6,596 bases of DNA from an uncultured Clostridia bacterium (GCA_947629615.1 CANRER010000084.1:1-6596); one strand, 5' to 3'; counted from the stretch's first letter, positions 1 to 5,268 are shown. The notes: generated from the letters alone by a model not told the origin. Numbers and translations are program-made.

Positions 1-706
1 CGATAGTCAGCCCCTCGCAGCCCGCGAAAATCTCCTCGTCGCCGTCGGCAAGCTCCACGTTTTTGGCGGGGAAAACCACCGTCCTAAGCCCCGAGCAGCC
101 GCTGAACACCCCGCCCTCGAGCCTGCTCAGCGAAAACGGAAGGCAGAGCAGGTCAAGGGCGGCGCAGCCGCGGAAGGCTCCGCCGCCGAGGCGTGTCACC
201 GAGCTTGTGAAGTCCACCCGTTCAAGGCGCGGGCAGTCGGCAAAGGCCTCTGCCTCGGCCGCGCCAAGGCTTCTGTCCAACAGGATTTCCCGCAGGCCCG
301 TTCCGGCAAAGGCCCTCTCGCCCAGCGTCATACCGGCGGAAAACCTGTTCCCGCCGCCGACGCTTTCGAGGGCCGCGCAGCCCTCAAAGGCGCGGTCGAA
401 AACCGTCGTAACATTTTCGAGGTTTATCCTTTCAAGGGCGGGGCAGCCGACAAACGCCCCGGAATACACGGTCTTTACCGATGGCGGCAGCGCCGCTTCC
501 TTAAGGCTGACGCTGTTCATGCGGTAGATTATCTCCACCGGAGCTCCGCCCGACTGGGCCGGTATTTCCACCCTTTCGGCGCGGGCGGCATCCCCGTCGA
601 GGCCCACGACCATTCCGCCGGAAACGATAACCCCCGCGTCCTCCGCGCCGAAAGCGACGGAGGAAAGCAGCAAAAGCGCCGCCATAGCCGCGCATATCTT
701 TCTCAT
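1..706 (-). CDS. Secreted BspA-like leucine-rich-repeat (LRR_5 type) protein, C-terminus beyond window
   Basis: The first 235 codons are visible, with no stop before the window edge, so the gene is partial. Residues 1-20 look like a signal peptide: MRK, a hydrophobic run (about residues 5-19), and a likely cut after AFG, so the product is probably exported. From residue 82 there are seven degenerate repeats, each with an 'AF.GC..L..(V/I)' core (GAFVGCPALERI, RAFEGCAALESV, AEAFADCPRLERV, GAFRGCAALDLL, GVFSGCSGLRTV and others), spaced 22-26 residues apart. This is the pattern of BspA/TpLRR-type repeats, which form solenoids that often bind proteins or carbohydrates; the ligand cannot be told. 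The ATG at 706 follows a GGGGG-type ribosome site 7 nt upstream, weaker than the AGGAGG sites of its neighbours. Its own promoter and the tsf terminator separate it from the ribosomal genes. The missing end could hold an anchor or another domain. Class call is confident; function is unknown. Confidence 0.85.
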   Translation of the reverse strand, partial: MRKICAAMAALLLLSSVAFGAEDAGVIVSGGMVVGLDGDAARAERVEIPAQSGGAPVEIIYRMNSVSLKEAALPPSVKTVYSGAFVGCPALERINLENVTTVFDRAFEGCAALESVGGGNRFSAGMTLGERAFAGTGLREILLDRSLGAAEAEAFADCPRLERVDFTSSVTRLGGGAFRGCAALDLLCLPFSLSRLEGGVFSGCSGLRTVVFPAKNVELADGDEEIFAGCEGLTI

Positions 707-742
707 AATCTTACCCCCGAAATCGCAAATTTCTACATTTAT

Positions 743-771
743 AGCATAGCATAAACGTTTCGCTTTGTCAA
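743..771 (-). promoter_or_regulatory. Sigma-70 type promoter for the LRR protein gene
   Basis: On the minus strand a perfect TTGACA (766-771) is followed after 17 nt by TATGCT (743-748). Transcription would start near 736, giving a leader of about 30 nt. A second TATAAA-like hexamer lies just downstream but with poor spacing. The promoter lies beyond the tsf terminator, so the LRR gene is probably transcribed on its own. Confidence 0.7.
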
Positions 772-816
772 TAAATTAGCGGCCCGAGTGAAAAAATTAA
801 CACATTTTCAGCACAG

Positions 817-853
817 AAAAAGGCCCCGACGCGGAGCTCGCCGTTGGGGCCTT
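817..853 (-). terminator. Rho-independent terminator of the rpsB-tsf operon
   Basis: Read on the minus strand, AAGGCCCC (846-853) pairs perfectly with GGGGCCTT (820-827). After one mismatch, three more pairs extend the stem inward. A five-T run (817-821) overlaps the 3' arm. It begins 12 nt after the tsf stop. There is no U tract on the plus strand, so it works in one direction. Confidence 0.88.
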
Positions 854-864
854 AAACAAGGCTT

Positions 865-1779
865 TTACTTTATCATGGAAGCAACCTCATCGGCGAAGTT
901 ATCTTCCTTCTTTTCGAGGCCCTCGCCCTTTTCAAGGCGAACGAAGCCGGCAATCTCGATGGTTGTGCCGAGAGCCTTAGCGGTTTCCTCGGTATACTGA
1001 GAAACGGTCTTATCGGGGTCCTTAACGAAGGGCTGGTCAACGAGGCAAAGCTCCTTGACGCGTTTCTGAAGGCGGCCCTTAACCATCTTTTCGGCTATGG
1101 CCTCGGGCTTACCCTCGTTCATGGCCTGAGCCTTGAATATCTCGGTTTCCTTGGCGATAACGTCGGCGGGGATTTCATCCTCGCGGGTATATTCGGGATA
1201 AGCGGCGGCCACCTGCATGGCGACGTCCTTGCCGTAGGTCTTGAAGGCGTCGCTTTCGGCGACGGCGGCGTCGCCCACGTTGAACTTAACGATAACGCCT
1301 ATCCTGCCCTCGCCGTGAACATAACCCACAAGGGTACCCTCCATGCGGCCGAAGCGGCGGATATTCATGTTCTCGCCGATGGTGGCGATCTTCTCCTTAA
1401 GAGCGGCGTCAACGGTCTGGGAGGGATTGGCCGCGTAGGGAGAGGCCAGAAGGGCCTCGACGTCGGCGGGGTTATCGGTGATTATCTGCTTGGCGATGTT
1501 GCCCACGAAGGAGCGGAACTCGGCGTTTTTGCCAACGAAGTCGGTTTCGCTGTTCACCTCGACGGCGGCGCCTACGCCACCCTCGATAACAACGTCCACA
1601 ACGCCCTCGGAGGCCACCCTGCCTGCCTTCTTGGCGGCGGAGGCGAGGCCCTTTTCGCGAAGGAAATCGACGGCCTTATCCATATCGCCGTCGCAGGCGG
1701 TGAGGGCCTTTTTGCAGTCCATCATGCCGCAGCCTGTTTTTTCTCTTAATTCTTTAACGTCCTGTGCAGTAAAATTCAT
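865..1779 (-). CDS. tsf: Elongation factor Ts (EF-Ts)
   Basis: EF-Ts is the cytoplasmic nucleotide-exchange factor that releases GDP from EF-Tu. The 304-aa product is within the usual bacterial length. The N-terminal UBA-like domain carries the first family signature (LREKTGCGMMDCKKAL, residues 11-26). The TDFV motif that contacts EF-Tu is at residues 79-82 (NSETDFVGKN). ENMNIRRF (about 136-143) and GYVHGEGRIGVIV (about 152-164) mark the core subdomains, and PFVKDPDKTVSQY (250-262) leads into the C-terminal part. The start ATG has AGGAGG 9 nt upstream (1789-1794). The gene lies 23 nt after rpsB, forming the classical rpsB-tsf pair, and ends at an intrinsic terminator. The usual third gene, pyrH, is absent. 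All key motifs are present. Confidence 0.98.
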   Translation of the reverse strand: MNFTAQDVKELREKTGCGMMDCKKALTACDGDMDKAVDFLREKGLASAAKKAGRVASEGVVDVVIEGGVGAAVEVNSETDFVGKNAEFRSFVGNIAKQIITDNPADVEALLASPYAANPSQTVDAALKEKIATIGENMNIRRFGRMEGTLVGYVHGEGRIGVIVKFNVGDAAVAESDAFKTYGKDVAMQVAAAYPEYTREDEIPADVIAKETEIFKAQAMNEGKPEAIAEKMVKGRLQKRVKELCLVDQPFVKDPDKTVSQYTEETAKALGTTIEIAGFVRLEKGEGLEKKEDNFADEVASMIK

Positions 1780-1802
1780 TATCGCTTTCCTCCTATCAAT
1801 TC

Positions 1803-2543
1803 TTACAGAGTTATGTCGATCTCCTCGGAAGCGCCCTCCTGCTCGGCGGCGGCGCTCATAACGCCCTCCTTGCCCTCGACGATGGCGTTGGCAATGGTAG
1901 AGGTGACGAGCTTAACGGCGCGGATAGCGTCGTCGTTGCCGGGGATAACGTAGTCCACGTCGTCGGGGTCGCAGTTGGTATCGACTATGGCGACGATGGG
2001 AATGTGGAGCTTCTTGGCCTCGGAAATGGCTATTCTCTCCTTGCGGGGGTCAACGACGAAGATGGCAGCGGGGGCCTTCTTCATATTCTTGATGCCGCCG
2101 AGGTACTTTTCAAGCTTATCCATCTCGCCGCGAAGGCCGATGACCTCCTTCTTGGGAAGAACGTCAAAGGTGCCGTCCTCCTCCATTTTGTGGAGCTGGC
2201 CAAGACGTCTTATTCTCTGCTCAATAGTCTTGAAGTTGGTGAGCATACCGCCGAGCCAGCGGGCGTCAACATAGTGCATACCCACGCGCTTGGCTTCATC
2301 GCGGATGGTTTCCTGAGCCTGCTTTTTGGTGCCGACGAAAAGGATTTCGCCGCCGTCCTGCGCAACCTGACGGACAAAGGCGTAAGCCTCCTCAATTTTC
2401 TTGACTGTCTTTTGAAGGTCGATAATATAGATGCCATTGCGCTCGGTGAAGATATACTCCGCCATCTTGGGGTTCCACCTTCTGGTCTGGTGACCGAAGT
2501 GAACGCCCGCCTCCAAAAGCTGTTTCATGGAAATAACTGACAT
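1803..2543 (-). CDS. rpsB: 30S ribosomal protein S2
   Basis: S2 binds late to the small subunit, near the mRNA exit side, and is needed for S1 or mRNA docking in many bacteria. The product is 246 aa (MSVISMKQLLEAGVHFGHQ...), normal for the family. The first signature spans GVHFGHQTRRWNPKM (13-27). The second lies in DPRKERIAISEAKKL (165-179), followed by IPIVAIVDTNCDPDDVDYVI and PGNDDA. The reading frame stays open upstream to 2738, but that part is leader RNA. The start at 2543 is chosen because GGAGGT (2553-2558) sits 9 nt upstream and the protein then starts as S2 proteins do. A second in-frame ATG at 2528 (MKQLLEAG) is possible but badly spaced. The C-terminal ~20 residues are a variable Ala/Glu-rich tail. 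It is followed by tsf. Confidence 0.98.
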   Translation of the reverse strand: MSVISMKQLLEAGVHFGHQTRRWNPKMAEYIFTERNGIYIIDLQKTVKKIEEAYAFVRQVAQDGGEILFVGTKKQAQETIRDEAKRVGMHYVDARWLGGMLTNFKTIEQRIRRLGQLHKMEEDGTFDVLPKKEVIGLRGEMDKLEKYLGGIKNMKKAPAAIFVVDPRKERIAISEAKKLHIPIVAIVDTNCDPDDVDYVIPGNDDAIRAVKLVTSTIANAIVEGKEGVMSAAAEQEGASEEIDITL

Positions 2544-2704
2544 GAACAAAACACCTCCGATTATTTTAGTTTTCCGCCTCCCGCCCATGTCATGCGGGGG
2601 CGGCCGCCACCACCGTCCACGCCCGGGCCAACCCCCTGCGGAGGGCACGAGGCCGAAGCTCAGATGGTGTGTGTACTGCGCGGAGGCCTCTCGGCTTCCG
2701 TGCC
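2544..2704 (-). promoter_or_regulatory. Long GC-rich 5' leader of rpsB, possible S2 autoregulatory RNA
   Basis: From the predicted start near 2703 the rpsB mRNA has about 160 untranslated nt. Its very 5' end can fold: CGTGCC (2699-2704, plus-strand reading) pairs with GGCACG (2644-2649), then TCGGC (2691-2695) pairs with GCCGA (2652-2656) across a small internal loop. An alternative inner stem is GGCCTC/GAGGCC (2685-2690 with 2649-2654). Further down lie a 10-bp palindrome GGCGGCCGCC and a CCCGC...GCGGG hairpin. No U tract follows, so control, if any, would be at translation or RNA stability. S2 is known to autoregulate rpsB-tsf in gammaproteobacteria through a leader RNA. Whether this leader does the same is inference. 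Confidence 0.45.
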
Positions 2705-2709
2705 GAATT

Positions 2710-2738
2710 ATTGTACCACAGTTTTTCGCCGATTGCAA
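2710..2738 (-). promoter_or_regulatory. Promoter of rpsB-tsf
   Basis: On the minus strand TTGCAA (2733-2738) and TACAAT (2710-2715) are 17 nt apart. The -10 has an extended TGn just upstream (TGGTACAAT). A/T tracts lie directly upstream of the -35, as in UP elements of strong ribosomal promoters. Confidence 0.75.
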
Positions 2739-2791
2739 GCGTTTTTTGAAAAAAATTCAAAAAATTGCGGAAAAATTTTCAAAAACCGCTT
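2737..2791. repeat. Inverted repeat with A/T tracts between divergent ribosomal promoters
   Basis: AAGCGTTTTTTGAAAA (2737-2752) and the complement of AAGCGGTTTTTGAAAA (2776-2791) match at 15 of 16 positions around a 23-nt, A-rich centre. Each arm runs into the -35 hexamer of one of the two diverging promoters. Both promoters therefore carry the same upstream A/T tract and -35 flank. Likely UP elements; a regulator site is also possible. Confidence 0.65.
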
Positions 2792-2818
2792 GACAAGCGG
2801 TGGCGAATGTGGTAATAT
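2790..2818 (+). promoter_or_regulatory. Promoter of rpmG-secE-nusG(-rplKA)
   Basis: A perfect TTGACA (2790-2795) is followed after 17 nt by TAATAT (2813-2818), with an extended TGn (TGGTAATAT). Transcription would start near 2825. The -35 lies inside a perfect 15-bp odd palindrome, CCGCTTGACAAGCGG (2786-2800), which could be a protein-binding site. Confidence 0.8.
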
Positions 2819-2824
2819 GGTTTT

Positions 2825-2932
2825 ACCTCGTGAGAAGGCTTTTTTATTGTGCGCCTCTGCGCGCCGGCGCCTTCCGCCCCTGAGGGAGTTTACGTGGGGC
2901 TTCGGCCCGCATAAATGAAAGGAATGAAAGGC
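2825..2932 (+). other. 5' leader of rpmG with a UUCG-loop hairpin
   Basis: About 108 nt separate the predicted transcript start from the rpmG start codon. GGGC and GCCC close a stable UUCG tetraloop around 2897-2908, just upstream of the ribosome site. A GC-rich stretch (about 2850-2875) precedes it. A T6 run occurs early (about 2840), but no good hairpin precedes it, so I do not call an attenuator. I see no gene here. Confidence 0.4.
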
Positions 2933-3082
2933 ATGAGAGTTAAAATCACGCTGGCCTGCACCGAGTGCAAGCAAAGGAACTACGACACAATGAAGGAAAA
3001 AAAGAATACCCCCGACAGAATCGAGCTTTCCAAGTACTGCCGTTTCTGCCGCAAGCACACGCTGCACAGGGAATCTAAGTAA
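2933..3082 (+). CDS. rpmG: 50S ribosomal protein L33
   Basis: This 49-aa zinc-ribbon protein starts MRVKITLACTECKQRNY and ends CRFCRKHTLHRESK, matching L33 along its whole length. It is the zinc-binding (C+) form: two Cys pairs, CTEC (residues 9-12) and CRFC (36-39), replace nothing and are intact. L33 sits in the large subunit near the tRNA E site. Three in-frame ATGs occur at 2915, 2924 and 2933. The last is chosen because AAAGGA (2918-2923) lies 9 nt before it and MRVKITL is the usual N-terminus. It heads the operon, 12 nt before secE, the common position for this gene in Firmicutes. Confidence 0.96.
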   Translation: MRVKITLACTECKQRNYDTMKEKKNTPDRIELSKYCRFCRKHTLHRESK

Positions 3083-3094
3083 AGGGTGGTCGAA

Positions 3095-3310
3095 ATGGCA
3101 GAAGATGTAAAAAAGGAAGGTATCGTTGCCCGCGCTACCAAAAGCTTTAAGGCTACCAAGTCCGAGCTTAAAAAGGTGGTTTGGCCCACAAGAAAGCAGC
3201 TTGTAAACAACACCGTCATCGTTATTGCCGCCATTTTGGTGGTGGGCCTTGTCATTTTCGGGCTTGATTCTCTGTTCTCTACCATCGCCGGCTTCGTTCT
3301 CGGCAGATAA
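3095..3310 (+). CDS. secE: Protein translocase subunit SecE
   Basis: SecE clamps and stabilises the SecY channel of the SecYEG translocon in the cytoplasmic membrane. The 71-aa product is the short single-span form typical of Gram-positive bacteria. It has a basic amphipathic N-terminal helix, the conserved hinge ELKKVVWPTRKQ (about residues 24-35) and one transmembrane helix (about 38-60, NNTVIVIAAILVVGLVIFG). An in-frame GTG at 3086 would add three residues. The ATG at 3095 is preferred because the ribosome site (AAAGGGTGG, 3081-3089) overlaps that GTG and is correctly spaced for 3095. It is flanked by rpmG and nusG, its usual neighbours. Confidence 0.97.
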   Translation: MAEDVKKEGIVARATKSFKATKSELKKVVWPTRKQLVNNTVIVIAAILVVGLVIFGLDSLFSTIAGFVLGR

Positions 3311-3328
3311 TCGGCGGGGGAAAGGGCA

Positions 3329-3865
3329 ATGATTAAGACAAGCGACGAGCTTAAATGGTATGTTGCCCATACCATAACCGAATACGAAAACAAGGTTAAG
3401 GACAGTATCGAAAAAATCGTTGAAAACCGAGGCATAAGCCACCTTATCGCCGACGTCCGCATCCCCACGCAGGAGGTTGTGGAGGAAAAGGAGGACGGCA
3501 CGAAGAAGGTCGTTCAGCGCAAGATATACCCCGGCTATGTTTTCGTGAAAATGATAATGACCAACGAAACCTGGTATATCGTCAGGAACACCCGCGGCTG
3601 CACGGGCTTTGTCGGCCCGGGAAGCGAGCCCGTTCCCCTCTCGGACAGAGAGGTCGAGCGCATGGGCGTTGAAACGGTGGAAACCGAGCTGAACTACAGC
3701 GTCGGCGATACCGTGCGCATCAACGAAGGCTCTATGGAGGGCTTCATGGGCGAGGTGCTCGAAATCAACAAGGACCGCAAAACGGTCAGCGTTATGGTCA
3801 CCATGTTCGGCGGCCGTGAAATGCAGGTGGAATTTGATTTCCGCCAGGTTGAACCGCTGGAATAA
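3329..3865 (+). CDS. nusG: Transcription termination/antitermination protein NusG
   Basis: NusG binds RNA polymerase, modulates pausing and Rho action, and can link the polymerase to the ribosome. The 178-aa protein has an N-terminal NGN domain from KWYVAHTITEYENKV (residues 9-23) through RKIYPGYVFVKM (64-75), WYIVRNTRGCTGFVG (82-96) and the following PVPL. It is followed by the C-terminal KOW domain (about 122-176: YSVGDTVRINEGSMEGFMGEV, then MFGGREMQVEFDF). The length and domain order are those of ordinary NusG, with no inserted domain as in some thermophiles. The start at 3329 has GGGGGAAAGGG just upstream and lies 18 nt after secE. Seven residues precede the KW that usually begins the fold, a slightly long N-terminus. 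Confidence 0.98.
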   Translation: MIKTSDELKWYVAHTITEYENKVKDSIEKIVENRGISHLIADVRIPTQEVVEEKEDGTKKVVQRKIYPGYVFVKMIMTNETWYIVRNTRGCTGFVGPGSEPVPLSDREVERMGVETVETELNYSVGDTVRINEGSMEGFMGEVLEINKDRKTVSVMVTMFGGREMQVEFDFRQVEPLE

Positions 3866-3867
3866 CC

Positions 3868-3892
3868 GGGGCGCCCGTTTCGGGCTTTCCCC
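3868..3892 (+). promoter_or_regulatory. Hairpin in the nusG-rplK gap
   Basis: Two bases after the nusG stop, GCCCG (3873-3877) pairs with CGGGC (3881-3885) around a TTT loop. An outer GGGG/CCCC stem (3868-3871 with 3889-3892) encloses it. The tail TGTTATATAGG has few Us, so it is a weak terminator candidate at best. It could equally mark mRNA processing or partial attenuation before rplK. Confidence 0.4.
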
Positions 3893-3902
3893 TGTTATAT
3901 AG

Positions 3903-3995
3903 GTGGGAGGATGGCAGGCGGGCGCAAGCCCCGCAAGGCCACATGATCCGCTAAGGCACGGGCGTATCCGCGCGAGAGCCCGTACCGCTACCACA
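3903..3995 (+). promoter_or_regulatory. rplK leader with expanded L1-type binding element
   Basis: GTGGGAGG (3903-3910) and TACCACA (3989-3995) are the same two half-sites that form the compact element before rplA. GUGG/CCAC (3903-3906 with 3991-3994) would be the outer stem. The asymmetric loop would be GA against GCTA, and GG/CC would continue inward. Between the halves lie about 75 nt that can form a GCAA-tetraloop hairpin (about 3918-3934) and an ACGGGC/GCCCGT hairpin (3958-3963 with 3978-3983). L1 is known to repress the L11-L1 mRNA by binding a mimic of its rRNA site. Assignment to L1 here rests on motif resemblance and position. Confidence 0.5.
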
Positions 3996-4022
3996 TTTTT
4001 TCTCTAAGGAGGTGCGCAGATA

Positions 4023-4448
4023 ATGGCACAGAAAGTAACAGGCTACATCAAATTGCAAATCCCCGCAGGAAAGGCGACGCCGGCCCCTCCGGTCGGTCCC
4101 GCTCTTGGTCAGCACGGTGTGAACATCGTGCAGTTTACGAAGGAATTCAACGAGAGAACAGCTAAGGACGCAGGCTTGATTATTCCTGTAATAATTACTG
4201 TTTACGCCGACAGATCCTTCACCTTTGTGACGAAGACGCCCCCCGCGGCAGTCCTCATCAAAAAGGCCTGCAAAATCGAAAGCGGCAGCGGCGTTCCCAA
4301 CAAGACGAAGGTTGCCACGCTGAAGAAGGCCGACCTTCAGGCTATCGCCGAGCAGAAAATGCCCGACCTCAACGCGGCAAGCCTTGAAGCCGCCATGAGC
4401 ATGATCGCCGGTACGGCTCGCTCGATGGGCGTAACGGTTGAGGAGTAA
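4023..4448 (+). CDS. rplK: 50S ribosomal protein L11
   Basis: L11 binds the GTPase-associated region of 23S rRNA at the base of the L10/L12 stalk and is the target region of thiostrepton-class antibiotics. It is also needed for RelA activation in many bacteria. The 141-aa length is standard. The N-terminal domain shows IPAGKATPAPPVGPALGQHG (13-32) with the Pro-rich turn. The C-terminal rRNA-binding domain runs from about residue 73 (PPAAVLIKKA) to the conserved GTARSMGVTVEE end. AAGGAGG (4006-4012) lies 10 nt before the ATG. It is paired with rplA, as in nearly all bacteria. Confidence 0.98.
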   Translation: MAQKVTGYIKLQIPAGKATPAPPVGPALGQHGVNIVQFTKEFNERTAKDAGLIIPVIITVYADRSFTFVTKTPPAAVLIKKACKIESGSGVPNKTKVATLKKADLQAIAEQKMPDLNAASLEAAMSMIAGTARSMGVTVEE

Positions 4449-4463
4449 AATCGGTATTAAAAC

Positions 4464-4490
4464 GTGGGAGGGATTTTTCCCGCATACCAC
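4464..4490 (+). promoter_or_regulatory. Compact L1-type mRNA binding element before rplA
   Basis: GUGG (4464-4467) pairs with CCAC (4487-4490), and GGGA (4470-4473) pairs with TCCC (4478-4481) around a TTTT loop. The two stems flank an asymmetric internal loop, GA on one side and GCATA on the other. This is the layout of the L1 site in 23S rRNA and in L1 operator mRNAs. The AAGGAGG of rplA begins at the next base (4491), so bound protein would block initiation. Inferred L1 autoregulation; not proven by sequence alone. Confidence 0.65.
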
Positions 4491-4506
4491 AAGGAGGTAA
4501 TTAAGC

Positions 4507-5199
4507 ATGAAACACGGTAAGAAATATCAGGCCGGCGCGAAGCTCATCGAGGCCGGCAAGCAGTATGACCCTGCCGAGGCCTTGGAGCTTGTCGTAAAGA
4601 CGGCCAGCGCCAAGTTTGACGAAACCATCGAGGCCCACATCAAGCTAGGCGTTGATTCCCGTCATGCCGACCAGCAGGTTCGCGGCGCGGTAGTTCTCCC
4701 CAACGGCACCGGCAAAAACGTTCGCGTTCTGGTTTTCGCCAAGGGCGATAACGTTGACAAGGCTTTGGCCGCCGGCGCGGATTACGTTGGCGCCGAGGAT
4801 TACGTCGCCAAAATCCAAAACGACAACTGGTTCGATTTCGACGTTGTTATCGCCACGCCCGACATGATGGGCGTTGTGGGCCGCATCGCCCGTATCCTTG
4901 GCCCCAAGGGCCTTATGCCCAACCCCAAGGCCGGCACCGTAAGCCCCGACGTTGAGCGCGCCATCAAGGAAATAAAGGCCGGTAAAATCGAATACCGCCT
5001 CGATAAGACCAACATCATTCACTGCCCCATCGGCAAGGCCTCCTTCGGCCCCGAAAAGCTCGGCGAGAATTTGGATACCCTCATGCAGGCCATCGTTCGC
5101 GCCAAGCCCGCCGCCGCCAAGGGCACTTACCTTAAGAGCGTGGCTATCGCCAGCACCATGGGCCCTGGCATCAAGCTGAACGGCTCGCGCTTTATGTAA
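4507..5199 (+). CDS. rplA: 50S ribosomal protein L1
   Basis: L1 forms the mobile L1 stalk that guides deacylated tRNA out of the E site, and it doubles as a translational repressor of its own operon. The 230-aa length is typical. It starts MKHGKKYQAGAKLIEAG. Domain I at both ends surrounds domain II (about 68-158). The family signature occupies DVVIATPDMMGVVGRIARIL plus GPKGLMPNPKAGTV (112-145). The C-terminal part carries YLKSVAIASTMGPGI. The ATG has AAGGAGG (4491-4497) 9 nt upstream, directly after the L1-type hairpin. No clear terminator follows it, so some transcription may continue into rplJ-rplL. Confidence 0.98.
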   Translation: MKHGKKYQAGAKLIEAGKQYDPAEALELVVKTASAKFDETIEAHIKLGVDSRHADQQVRGAVVLPNGTGKNVRVLVFAKGDNVDKALAAGADYVGAEDYVAKIQNDNWFDFDVVIATPDMMGVVGRIARILGPKGLMPNPKAGTVSPDVERAIKEIKAGKIEYRLDKTNIIHCPIGKASFGPEKLGENLDTLMQAIVRAKPAAAKGTYLKSVAIASTMGPGIKLNGSRFM

Positions 5200-5262
5200 A
5201 ATTTTTCGCAAAAGCCCTTGACAAACCGACGCCTTTGGTATATAATAGCTTTTGCAAAAATT
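5200..5262. repeat. Inverted repeat flanking the rplJ promoter
   Basis: AATTTTTCGCAAAAGC (5200-5215) is the reverse complement of GCTTTTGCAAAAATT (5248-5262) apart from one extra C. The arms sit just upstream of the -35 and just downstream of the -10 of the rplJ promoter. In RNA read through from rplA this would be a large hairpin without a U tract, so it is not a standard terminator. Role unknown. Confidence 0.6.
5218..5246 (+). promoter_or_regulatory. Consensus promoter for rplJ-rplL
   Basis: TTGACA (5218-5223) and TATAAT (5241-5246) are both perfect and 17 nt apart. Transcription would start near 5253, giving a leader of about 138 nt before rplJ. A T-run (5202-5206) lies upstream of the -35. 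Confidence 0.88.
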
Positions 5263-5268
5263 AAATAC

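Noticed and set aside
63..527. 154-codon plus-strand open frame
   Set aside because: Antisense to the signal-peptide LRR gene; its Ser/Arg/Pro-rich composition is that of a shadow frame.
2544..2738. N-terminal extension of S2 from the open frame reaching 2738
   Set aside because: The translated part resembles no S2 protein, includes the -35 and -10 region, and a good ribosome site exists for 2543.
2820..2850. Early attenuator in the rpmG leader (T6 run near 2840)
   Set aside because: The preceding CCTCGTGAGAAGG can form only about 3 pairs, too weak for an intrinsic terminator.
2708..3994. 428-codon open frame on the minus strand
   Set aside because: It lies antisense to rpmG, secE and nusG, all clear by homology, and it crosses both divergent promoters. 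No ribosome site or recognisable domain; a by-product of GC-rich codon use.
3915..3994. Possible tRNA between nusG and rplK (GC-rich hairpins ending in ACCACA)
   Set aside because: No TTCGA-type T-loop, no anticodon arm of correct size, and no acceptor stem; the ACCACA is better explained as the 3' half of the L1-type element.
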